Below are positions 32,686 through 40,539 of a stretch of 58,343 nucleotides of DNA, in pieces (position 1 is the first letter of the stretch; the number at the start of each line of letters is the position of its first letter). This DNA is from CAZIUL01 sp964542475 (GTDB lineage: Bacteria; Planctomycetota; B15-G4; CAYZWU01), in NCBI GenBank assembly GCA_964542475.1, contig CAZIUL010000026.1, forward strand, positions 1 to 58,343. The letters run 5' to 3'. The notes beneath the pieces are model-generated. The model worked only from the letters and a program-made list of their open reading frames with translations, was not told the DNA's origin and searched no databases. The translations under genes were made by a program, and so were the position numbers.

Positions 32686-35364
32686 TCAATCGTCTGTCTT
32701 GTAGATTTTTACCCGGGCACAAATGTCCTGGTTGAAAGTGAGCGGGTCGGTGTGCCCCAGGTCCATTTCCACCAGGTCATTAAAAAAGGTCCCCTTGTTT
32801 TTTGCGATCGGCATGAACTTGCCCCAGTGGCCCGCGACGGCAGCGATTGCCAGATGGTGCGGTTCGATTCCCTCTGTGAGAGAAACCCAGCCACGCACTC
32901 GATGGCCCTCCGGATTCTCCAGCCAGACCTTGTCCCCGTCAACGATTCCCTTTTCCTTTGCAGTCTTCTGATGCATCTGGATCGCGTACACGTTCGGGTC
33001 CTCTTGCGAACACTCGTCGAGATAGGGGTTCTGCTGCGTCATCGAGTTGCAGTGCATGACCGCGCGCCAGTAGAAGGTGTTCATATCGTATTCGGGGTTC
33101 TTTTCGGTGTGCGTGGGGCACGGATACCAATCCGCCAGCGCCTTGAACCGAGACCAGTCGAAGTCGAAGAAATCCTTGCCGTCGTACTCATTCCACAGCT
33201 TGTCTATCTGCTCGCCGGAGTCGATAAAGTACTCGAAATAAACCGGTACCCGCGAAGGATTGAACCATTTCCAGTACACGTCTTCCTTCTTCTTGGGCCA
33301 GGTAAACACACCTGTCTTCCGCACATGCTCGAGTCCGTGCTCTTCGCCGAACCGGTCCTTGAGCAGGCGGTCCGTGACATCTTCCCACGAATGAAAGACG
33401 CTGCCGTCCTCCGTGAGCTTGTACTTGTCTTCCATCTCTCCGCCGTAGCGCACACCAATCGAATCGTTGAGCCCCTTGTAGAACTTGCCATGGATGTCCA
33501 GGCGCTTGCAGATATCCAGCATCACCTCGTTGAAATCGCGGCGTTCGTACAACGGCTCAATAACGGGCTGCCGGATTGTCCAGCCCCAGTCATCCTCACC
33601 CTGCGGGTGGGAAAACGTGGAGGGGAAGCTTACCGCGGGCGTGTAACGCTCGAGGAAGCAGGAGTCGGGCAGGATGATATCCGCCACCGCCTCTTCAAAC
33701 TCCGTGATATAGAGCTGGAAAGAAAAGATGAAGTTGAACTTCTTCAAAAAGTTTTCCGTTACCGTTTCCGAGTTGCCCATGGTCATCACCGAGTTCGAAC
33801 CGAAGTTAATCATGACATCGGGTTTGTACGGGATTTTGAAACGCTCCAGCATCTCGTACCAGCGGGGGCTGGTAATGGTGAACGCGTTGTAGATCGAAGT
33901 CGGAAACATGTCGTGCAGATCCAGGCGGGTCGGCGGTTTCGGCTCGCGCATGGGATACGGTTTGTGGTCGTAGACCCACGTCTTGGCGACCAGCAGGCCA
34001 TCCGGGCAGGGGTAGGGGATCTGGTACGGCTTGCCTGTCCCCTCGTAACCGCTGCCGACCGCCGCTCCCAGGCCTAAGGCGCTGCCGTAGGTGTCAGCCG
34101 CGCCGACCATGTGGTTGACCATGTCGATCGAAAGACAGGTCCAGCCGGAGTTGGTGTGCCCCTGGCTGCCTCGGAAGAAGTGCGTTGCCACCGGACGTTT
34201 GGGGACCGTCTTTGGACCGTTGCTGGTCTGGATGGTGACTGTTGAGCCGATCTCGGCCGCCTCGCCGAACTCTTTTGCGATCCGGCTGACCGTGGCCGCC
34301 GGTACCCAGGTGATCTCCTCGACATATTCCGGCGTGTATTTCTTGACGTGCTCTTTCAAAAGCTCGAAGGAGGGGCGGCACTCCGTACCATCGACCGCAT
34401 AAGTACCGGTTAGGGCCACATCATGCGCCGTGTCTTCATATTCAACGCGCGTCACCGACGGGTCGTTATGGACCTTGGGACAGTTATCATCCAGGTCCCA
34501 CACCAGCGGTTTGTTGGTTTCCGAGTCCCGCATGTAGCGTCCATCGGATGGCCGGATCAGGTACGGGCTGTTGGTCTTGTATTTCAGGTACTCGGCGTCG
34601 TAGATGCCGTGCTCGTTGAGCAGCGAATTAACCAGTCCCAGGGCCAGCGCGCCGTCGGTACCCACCCGGATCGGCACCCATTCATGCGCCTTGGAGGCCT
34701 GTGCGCTCTGGAAGGGATCAAATACCACGTTCTTGAACCCCCGTGCCCGCGCGTCGGCAACCTGCGTGGCGTTCTGGACAGCCACATGGCCCGCGCCATG
34801 TCCCTTTGAACAACCGAAGTTCAACGCGTAGTTACAGTTCGCGAAATCGGGGATAATCGACCAGGACACATGCATGATACCGTTCATGAAGTGGGCGCCG
34901 TTGCCGCAGTGCAGGCCCCCGCCGGACACCCAGTAGTTAGGCGTCTCGAAACCCTTCATGAAGCCGATGACTCCGAACCGGATCTCCGATGCCTGGGTTG
35001 TGGTCGCCTGAAAGTACGCCCCCCTCGGATCCCGCTCCTGACACTCTTTGAGCTTCTTGACGATGGTGTCGAGCGCCTCATCCCAGGAGATGCGCTCCCA
35101 CTTGGGATCAACGTTGAGCCCTTTCTCGGGATTGGTTCTCTTCATGGGGTAATTCACGCGATAGGGATCGTACAGTAATTGCGGTGAGGCAAGGCCTTTA
35201 ACGCAAATATGACCCCGCCCGGTTGGCGCAGCCGGATTCCCCGCCACTTCGGTTATCACACCGTTCTGACGGCGGACTTTGATGCCGCACATACAGTAGC
35301 ATTGTCCACAACTGGTCGGGATCCATACATCTTCTTCAACATGGGACTTGGCTGAAGGGGCCAT
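32686..35364 (-). CDS. Molybdopterin oxidoreductase catalytic subunit, PadB-like, no Tat signal
   Basis: 892 residues, DMSO-reductase superfamily. The N-terminal [4Fe-4S] site is C19-x2-C22-x3-C26-x27-C54, followed by the conserved electron-path Lys56. Pterin-binding segments include WERISWDEALD and RVGTDGALALG. A likely Mo ligand is Cys153 in GGLHCGNGAHFMNG. The C-terminal domain has QKTAKEKGIVDGDKVWLEN. The protein starts MAPSAKSHVEE with no Tat signal, so the active site should face the cytoplasm, unlike polysulfide, tetrathionate or arsenate reductases. This orientation and the 892/222/319 subunit set match phenylacetyl-CoA:acceptor oxidoreductase (PadBCD). Substrate is inferred only as an acyl-CoA or other cytoplasmic compound. 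Confidence 0.88.
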   Translation of the reverse strand: MAPSAKSHVEEDVWIPTSCGQCYCMCGIKVRRQNGVITEVAGNPAAPTGRGHICVKGLASPQLLYDPYRVNYPMKRTNPEKGLNVDPKWERISWDEALDTIVKKLKECQERDPRGAYFQATTTQASEIRFGVIGFMKGFETPNYWVSGGGLHCGNGAHFMNGIMHVSWSIIPDFANCNYALNFGCSKGHGAGHVAVQNATQVADARARGFKNVVFDPFQSAQASKAHEWVPIRVGTDGALALGLVNSLLNEHGIYDAEYLKYKTNSPYLIRPSDGRYMRDSETNKPLVWDLDDNCPKVHNDPSVTRVEYEDTAHDVALTGTYAVDGTECRPSFELLKEHVKKYTPEYVEEITWVPAATVSRIAKEFGEAAEIGSTVTIQTSNGPKTVPKRPVATHFFRGSQGHTNSGWTCLSIDMVNHMVGAADTYGSALGLGAAVGSGYEGTGKPYQIPYPCPDGLLVAKTWVYDHKPYPMREPKPPTRLDLHDMFPTSIYNAFTITSPRWYEMLERFKIPYKPDVMINFGSNSVMTMGNSETVTENFLKKFNFIFSFQLYITEFEEAVADIILPDSCFLERYTPAVSFPSTFSHPQGEDDWGWTIRQPVIEPLYERRDFNEVMLDICKRLDIHGKFYKGLNDSIGVRYGGEMEDKYKLTEDGSVFHSWEDVTDRLLKDRFGEEHGLEHVRKTGVFTWPKKKEDVYWKWFNPSRVPVYFEYFIDSGEQIDKLWNEYDGKDFFDFDWSRFKALADWYPCPTHTEKNPEYDMNTFYWRAVMHCNSMTQQNPYLDECSQEDPNVYAIQMHQKTAKEKGIVDGDKVWLENPEGHRVRGWVSLTEGIEPHHLAIAAVAGHWGKFMPIAKNKGTFFNDLVEMDLGHTDPLTFNQDICARVKIYKTDD

Positions 35365-35547
35365 AAATCAACTCCTGGTTTCCATCAGTTAATCAATCTT
35401 GCGCAGATGAATAAAGGGGACAATAATGCCATTTGATATCATCGAGTCAACCTATTTTATTCGGTGTTCAACAGGCTTGACGGCGGTGATCGAAAGTAAT
35501 ATCCTTCGAAAGTCCTGTCCTTCGCTTGAGTGCAGAAAGGGATATCG

Positions 35548-36996
35548 ATGAACCGGCTGTTTTTCGGCAATCTCGGGTTCCTGCTCCTTTTATATGCTCC
35601 CTTGCATGTTTTCGATGACACATCAAATACGAATGAGAAAGACACTGGTTACCGCGGAATCTGGGACATGAATCAGCGGTCCGGTGACGAATATGTCTAC
35701 AAATACAGCGGCGGCCTGGGCACCTACTGTGCGAAACACAAACCCTTAGCGGTTTACTGCGAGGAAGTAAACAAGACCTTTTTCTGCTACGGGGGAACCA
35801 CAAAGGACAGCAACCGCCACCTGATTCATATGGTGTCCTTTTATGACCACGACACGCAAACCGTGCCGAGGCCGACCATTCTGCTTGAAAAGGAAACGGG
35901 CGATGCCCACGACAACCCCGTTATAGCAAAGGATGACAAGGGCCATATCTGGATCTTCTCGACATCGCACGGAAATAAGCGGCCATCCTATATCCATCGG
36001 AGCAGCAAACCCTACGACATCGATCGGTTCGAGCTCGTACACGCAACCCGCCTGGACGGCGGCCGGCGCGTGGCCATCGCCAACTTCTCCTACATGCAGG
36101 CGTGGCATCTGCCCGGCAGGGGATTCCTCTGTTTTTTTACCAAATACGGCTATCCGGCAAAGCGTACGATCTGCTGCATGACAAGCCCTGACGGCGTCAG
36201 CTGGAGCGAATGGCAGCGCCTGGCAACGATCGGCGAGGGCCACTATCAGATCAGCGCGGCGGGAAAGGCGCGAGCGGGTTCGGCGTTCAACCACCACCCG
36301 GAAGGCAAAGGCGTAAATTGGAGAACGAACCTGTACTACATGGAAACCCGGGACCACGGCCAGACGTGGCACACTGTTGACGGGACACCCCTGAAACCAC
36401 CCCTGAAAAGCGTGGGTACACCCGCCCTGGTCCATGACTACCGGGCGGAAGGGTTGAGGGTTTACCTGAAAGATATCCGCTATGACGACAAGGATCGCCC
36501 TACCATTCTCTACCTTACAAGCAAGGGCTTTCAGGCGGGTCCAAAGAACGCCCCGCGAACGTGGACGACCGCGCATTGGACCGGGATTAAATGGGAGCTC
36601 CGCCCCTTTACCGTGTCTGACAACAACTACGACATGGGATCGCTCTGGATAACAGAGGGCGGTGTATGGCACATCATCGCTCCACTTGAAACCGGGCCGC
36701 AGCCCTACAACACAGGGGGAGAGATTGTCCATTGGAGCAGCAAAGATCGCGGGAATACCTGGCAGAAGGTCAAGCAGCTAACCTCGGGCAGCAGGCGAAA
36801 TCACACCTATGTCCGGCGGCCGGTCAATGCCCATAAGGACTTTTTCGCCCTGTGGGCGGACGGCCACGGCCGGCAGCCATCAGAGTCCAGCTTGTATTTC
36901 TGTGATCTGGAGGGAAGCGTCTACTCGCTCCCCCGTGAGATGATCCGGAAGTTTGAGAAACCCGTTTGTCTGAAGAAAGAAAACCAAATCGAATAG
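35548..36996 (+). CDS. Secreted BNR_4-type beta-propeller protein, possible polysaccharide lyase/hydrolase
   Basis: 482 residues from the ATG at 35548, with AAAGG 8 nt before it; a GTG 18 nt upstream is less likely. Signal peptide MNRLFFGNLGFLLLLYAP. The body has repeated Asp-box-like and short beta-strand motifs: KDDKGHIWIFSTSHGNKRP, SPDGVSWSEWQRL, TRDHGQTWHTVDG, SKDRGNTWQKV. This is the pattern of the BNR_4 propeller family, which includes ulvan-lyase-type PL24/PL25 enzymes. NPVIAKDDKGHIWIF is well conserved in that family. Function could be a lyase or a sugar-binding protein. It is in a region rich in sulfatases and glycan enzymes. Confidence 0.65.
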   Translation: MNRLFFGNLGFLLLLYAPLHVFDDTSNTNEKDTGYRGIWDMNQRSGDEYVYKYSGGLGTYCAKHKPLAVYCEEVNKTFFCYGGTTKDSNRHLIHMVSFYDHDTQTVPRPTILLEKETGDAHDNPVIAKDDKGHIWIFSTSHGNKRPSYIHRSSKPYDIDRFELVHATRLDGGRRVAIANFSYMQAWHLPGRGFLCFFTKYGYPAKRTICCMTSPDGVSWSEWQRLATIGEGHYQISAAGKARAGSAFNHHPEGKGVNWRTNLYYMETRDHGQTWHTVDGTPLKPPLKSVGTPALVHDYRAEGLRVYLKDIRYDDKDRPTILYLTSKGFQAGPKNAPRTWTTAHWTGIKWELRPFTVSDNNYDMGSLWITEGGVWHIIAPLETGPQPYNTGGEIVHWSSKDRGNTWQKVKQLTSGSRRNHTYVRRPVNAHKDFFALWADGHGRQPSESSLYFCDLEGSVYSLPREMIRKFEKPVCLKKENQIE

Positions 36997-37027
36997 GATG
37001 CGTCGCATCTAGGCAGAGAACCACACG

Positions 37028-39619
37028 ATGAGCAGCGAACGCTTCAAACGCCTCAAGGAGATCTTTCAGGCCGCACTGAAGAGGGATCCCGGGGAAAGGC
37101 CGTCCTTTCTGGCGAGTGCTTGTGGAGGAGACGCCTCGCTCCGCGCGGAGGTTGAACGGCTGCTCGCCATCGAAGGGGAAGGGACCGGGCTTTTCAAGGC
37201 CCCCTCAATCACCCGCCTGTCCCGGAAACAATCGGGCGCACACCGCGTGGGGACCCTTGTGGGGCCGTATCGCATCCAGGCCGTTATCTCCTCGGGCGGT
37301 ATGGGCATGGTGTACGAAGCGATCCAGGAGAATCCCAGGCGTGTGGTGGCCGTGAAAGTGATGAAGCAGGGCATACTGTCGAAATCCCTCCTCCGCCGTT
37401 TCACGCACGAGGCCCAGATATTGGCCAGGCTCCGCCATCCCGGCATCGCCCAGGTGATCGAGGCCGGCACCCATCGCGAGAGCGGGGCTTCCGGCGAAGA
37501 AGGAGCTGTGGAGATACCGTACATTGTGATGGAGTACATCCCACAGGCCCTGTCCCTGGTTGATTATGCCCAGGAAAAACAGATGGCGATCCGGGAGCGC
37601 CTTGCATTGTTCCATAAGGTTCTGAACGCGGTGCACTATGGGCACGAGCAGGGCGTGATCCACCGCGACCTCAAACCCTCGAACATCCTGGTGGACGGGG
37701 AGGGGCAGGTGAAAATCATCGACTTCGGGGTGGCCAGGGTCACGAACACGGACATCGCATTGACCACCATGCACACCGAGGCGGGCCAGCTCATCGGCAC
37801 GGTGCAGTACATGTCGCCCGAACAGCTGAAGGGGGATCCCAAAGAGCTGGATGCCAGGAGCGATGTGTATGCCTTGGGCGTTGTGCTGTTCGAGCTTTGC
37901 TGCGGGAAGCTGCCCTACGATGTTCGAAAAAAGACCGTTTTCGAGGCGGCGCGCCTCATCAGCGAAGTTCCGCCGAAGAAGCCTTCCTCCCTCGACCGGG
38001 CGCTCAAAGGCGACCTGGAAACGATCCTGCTCAAATCGATGGAGAAGGAGCGGGAGGATCGGTATCCCACGGCGGAGGCTTTTGGAGAGGACATTCGCCG
38101 GTACCTTGACGGCGAGGTCATCCTGGCACGGCCGGCCTCTTTTGCGATTAAGATGTGGAAATGGACGAAGAGGAACCCGGTCGCAGGCATTTCATTATGT
38201 GTGGCCTTCTCAGCTGTTCTGGGTTTGATGGGGTATTTGACTGTGGGTCCCGGTTCGCGGGATGCCCCGGCTGAAAACTGGGCTGCCTACACTGACCTTC
38301 GCGTTCCGGATGACATCCCCACAATCCAGGAAGCGATCGATGCGGCAGGAGAGGGCTGCACGATCCACGTATCTCCCGGTACCTATGCGGAACAGCTTGA
38401 TTTTATGGGTAAGGCTGTTACGGTTCGGTCCATTGACGGGCCGGAGGCGACAATAATCCGGGGAAACCAGGAAAGAACCGTTGTGACCTTCAACCGCGGT
38501 GAAGGCCGTGATTCGGTTCTGGATGGATTCACAATAACCAACGGAGGCACGTTGGAAGGAGGTGGTGGTATCCGGTGCGCCGGCGGAGCTTCCCCCTCGA
38601 TACTCAACAACATCATAACAGGGAACAAGACCACCTACATGGGCGCTGGAATCTTCTGCACTCATGAATCCCATCCCCTCATTTCCAAAAACATTATCTC
38701 CAGAAACGAGTCGGACATGAAAGCCGGCGGGATCGCCTGTTTTGTCAATTCCTCGCCGAAGATCGTGAACAATGTCATTTTCGGGAATTCGGCGAATTAT
38801 GGGGGTGGAATATACTGCAGGCAGTCATCTTTCCCATTTATATCCAACAACACAATTTCACTAAACGAAGCGCGAAGACATGGCGGAGGAATCGCCTGTA
38901 CAGCCGATTCGAGTCGGTGTTCCATAACGAACACGATCTTTTGGAAAAACAGGGCAAAAAAATTGGACAATGAGATAAATGTCGCTGATAAAGCTCAAGC
39001 GCCTTTAATTTCCTATTGCCTGATAGAGGGCGGTTATCCCGGAGAAAGCAATTTTGATGCGGATCCAATGCTCGCTGATCCATCCGGTGGAAATTTTCAC
39101 CTCACGGGACAATCCCCCTGTATAAACAGAGGCACATATCTGAACGCTCCCCCGGACGATCTTGACGGAGATGCCAGGCCCTGCATGGGAAACATCGATA
39201 TCGGTGCAGACGAGTTTATTGGTACGCATGCGCTGGAAGCGGATCGCTTCATCCTCTCGGCTGCCGCCGGAGATGCTGTAAGGTTCGAGCTCGATGCGCG
39301 GGAGGAAAACGGAGGCGCTGAGTATATTTTTCGCTGCTCGTTAAGGGGAGCCTTTTCCGGATCTCCTTCAGCGGGCGAAGCACCGCTTCAGCCGGTTCAT
39401 CGTGCAGCGCCGGATGAGATCTTTTCCCTGAATCCGGGTACTGCCTTGTTTTTTCATGCCGTGAACACGCTCGATGCCGCAGGCCGAGGTGTAATGCAAA
39501 TGAATATTCCAATCACGCTTTCCCCCGAATCAGCAGGAGCTGTTCTGCGCTTTATTTACACACTGAATCATCCGGACCGGTTTGTTTCGAATCCGGTGGA
39601 TATCACTGTAATGCCTTAG
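37028..39619 (+). CDS. Membrane serine/threonine protein kinase with extracellular beta-helix domain
   Basis: 863 residues. Residues 1-75 are the N-terminal helical region common before kinases of this group (LKEIFQAALKRDPGERPSFL). The kinase domain (about 80-370) is complete: glycine loop SSGGMGMVY, catalytic Lys in VVAVKVMKQG, VIHRDLKPSNILV and IIDFGVARV. A membrane helix follows near residue 385 (NPVAGISLCVAFSAVLGLMG). The outer part is a right-handed parallel beta-helix of the pectin-lyase type (IQEAIDAAGEGCTIHVSPG and repeated NNIITGN/NNVIFGN rungs), then a final beta domain. It probably senses a glycan outside and phosphorylates proteins inside. It converges on an ECF sigma gene. Confidence 0.88.
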   Translation: MSSERFKRLKEIFQAALKRDPGERPSFLASACGGDASLRAEVERLLAIEGEGTGLFKAPSITRLSRKQSGAHRVGTLVGPYRIQAVISSGGMGMVYEAIQENPRRVVAVKVMKQGILSKSLLRRFTHEAQILARLRHPGIAQVIEAGTHRESGASGEEGAVEIPYIVMEYIPQALSLVDYAQEKQMAIRERLALFHKVLNAVHYGHEQGVIHRDLKPSNILVDGEGQVKIIDFGVARVTNTDIALTTMHTEAGQLIGTVQYMSPEQLKGDPKELDARSDVYALGVVLFELCCGKLPYDVRKKTVFEAARLISEVPPKKPSSLDRALKGDLETILLKSMEKEREDRYPTAEAFGEDIRRYLDGEVILARPASFAIKMWKWTKRNPVAGISLCVAFSAVLGLMGYLTVGPGSRDAPAENWAAYTDLRVPDDIPTIQEAIDAAGEGCTIHVSPGTYAEQLDFMGKAVTVRSIDGPEATIIRGNQERTVVTFNRGEGRDSVLDGFTITNGGTLEGGGGIRCAGGASPSILNNIITGNKTTYMGAGIFCTHESHPLISKNIISRNESDMKAGGIACFVNSSPKIVNNVIFGNSANYGGGIYCRQSSFPFISNNTISLNEARRHGGGIACTADSSRCSITNTIFWKNRAKKLDNEINVADKAQAPLISYCLIEGGYPGESNFDADPMLADPSGGNFHLTGQSPCINRGTYLNAPPDDLDGDARPCMGNIDIGADEFIGTHALEADRFILSAAAGDAVRFELDAREENGGAEYIFRCSLRGAFSGSPSAGEAPLQPVHRAAPDEIFSLNPGTALFFHAVNTLDAAGRGVMQMNIPITLSPESAGAVLRFIYTLNHPDRFVSNPVDITVMP

Positions 39620-39648
39620 AAGCCCGCCCCAAAGCCGGTTTGTTCTCA

Positions 39649-40209
39649 TCAAAGAGCCATCTTGTCGATAAGCCAGGCCCTGGCCATCTTCCAGTCGTAA
39701 GTTGCGGTGCGTGTGGAGATCCCGAGAACGTCAGCCGTATCTTTTATGGTCAGCCCGCCAAAGAAACGAAGCTCGACCAGCTGAGCGAGGCGCTTGTCCT
39801 CGTCCATGAGTTCGGTGAGAACCTGATCCAGTGCAACCAGGTCAACGGAGCTCTCCACCAGGAAATCGTCCGCCACTTCGAAAGATATGCGCTGCCACTG
39901 TCCTCCACGTTTTTGGGAATGCTTGCGGCGGGCATGATCAACCAGGACGCCTCGCATCGCCTTGGCCGCGACACGAAGGTAGTGGGACCGGTTCTTCCAT
40001 TCTTTGTTGTTTGATCCGCGAAGTCGGATATATGCCTCGTGAACCAGCGCTGTGGGCTGCAGGGTGTGTCCCGGTTGTTGTGATTGCATGCATCGTTCGG
40101 CCAGAACGTGAAGTTCATTGTATATCAGGGGCAGCAGATTCTCTTCAGCTCCTGCTTTGCCGGCGCTCATCTCTTCAAGCAGGGTCGTGATGTCTTTCTT
40201 GGACGGCAT
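39649..40209 (-). CDS. ECF RNA polymerase sigma factor (kinase-associated type)
   Basis: 186 residues. Region 2 includes LQPTALVHEAYIRL and the basic HYLRVAAKAMRGVLVDHARR; region 4 includes ELRFFGGLTIKDTADVLGISTRTATYDWKMARAWL. This is the ECF type often found beside serine/threonine kinases in planctomycetes and acidobacteria, where the sigma is thought to be controlled by phosphorylation and not by an anti-sigma factor. Here it is convergent with the beta-helix kinase (29 nt between stops), and no anti-sigma gene is adjacent. Confidence 0.92.
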   Translation of the reverse strand: MPSKKDITTLLEEMSAGKAGAEENLLPLIYNELHVLAERCMQSQQPGHTLQPTALVHEAYIRLRGSNNKEWKNRSHYLRVAAKAMRGVLVDHARRKHSQKRGGQWQRISFEVADDFLVESSVDLVALDQVLTELMDEDKRLAQLVELRFFGGLTIKDTADVLGISTRTATYDWKMARAWLIDKMAL

Positions 40210-40539
40210 CGTGATGGAGCATCCTGTGAAACAACCGTATCTAACTTTCGCGGTACTTGGATCAACATCATCAACTATTATACATCAATTATTATTCATC
40301 AAACGCTTTATTTCAAGATTGCTTAAAATACCTTTTCATTGGCCTGGATCCGCTGTTTCGCCCTTTTCTTCCTGAAAAAACACAAAATCTCTTGCGCAGC
40401 TTTGTCATTTTTCCCGTTTTTTCCGGTAGAGCTCTCGATGCAACCCAATGGCATCTCGCACCATTAATTAAAGCACCCATTGGTTCATAACTGTTTGTTT
40501 TAGCTTCCAACACTTTTACACTTTTTGGAGGAGTGAGCA
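40210..40539. other. Intergenic region upstream of ECF sigma and FG-GAP protein genes
   Basis: No gene is visible in 330 nt. It must hold both divergent promoters. The motif TTAATTAAAGCACC at 40464-40477 is repeated from 12588-12601. TTGGAGGAG before 40540 is a strong ribosome site for the rightward gene. Confidence 0.4.

Noticed and set aside
32635..34077. 480-codon plus-strand frame opposite the molybdoenzyme gene
   Set aside because: Antisense shadow in GC-rich coding DNA. The minus strand carries clear Cys, pterin and family motifs, and the plus-strand product has no recognisable pattern.
30993..35364. Identification as polysulfide, thiosulfate, tetrathionate or arsenate reductase
   Set aside because: Subunit layout alone would allow it, but these enzymes are exported by Tat, and the catalytic subunit here has no signal. 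The nearby CoA-transferase favours a cytoplasmic acyl-CoA substrate.
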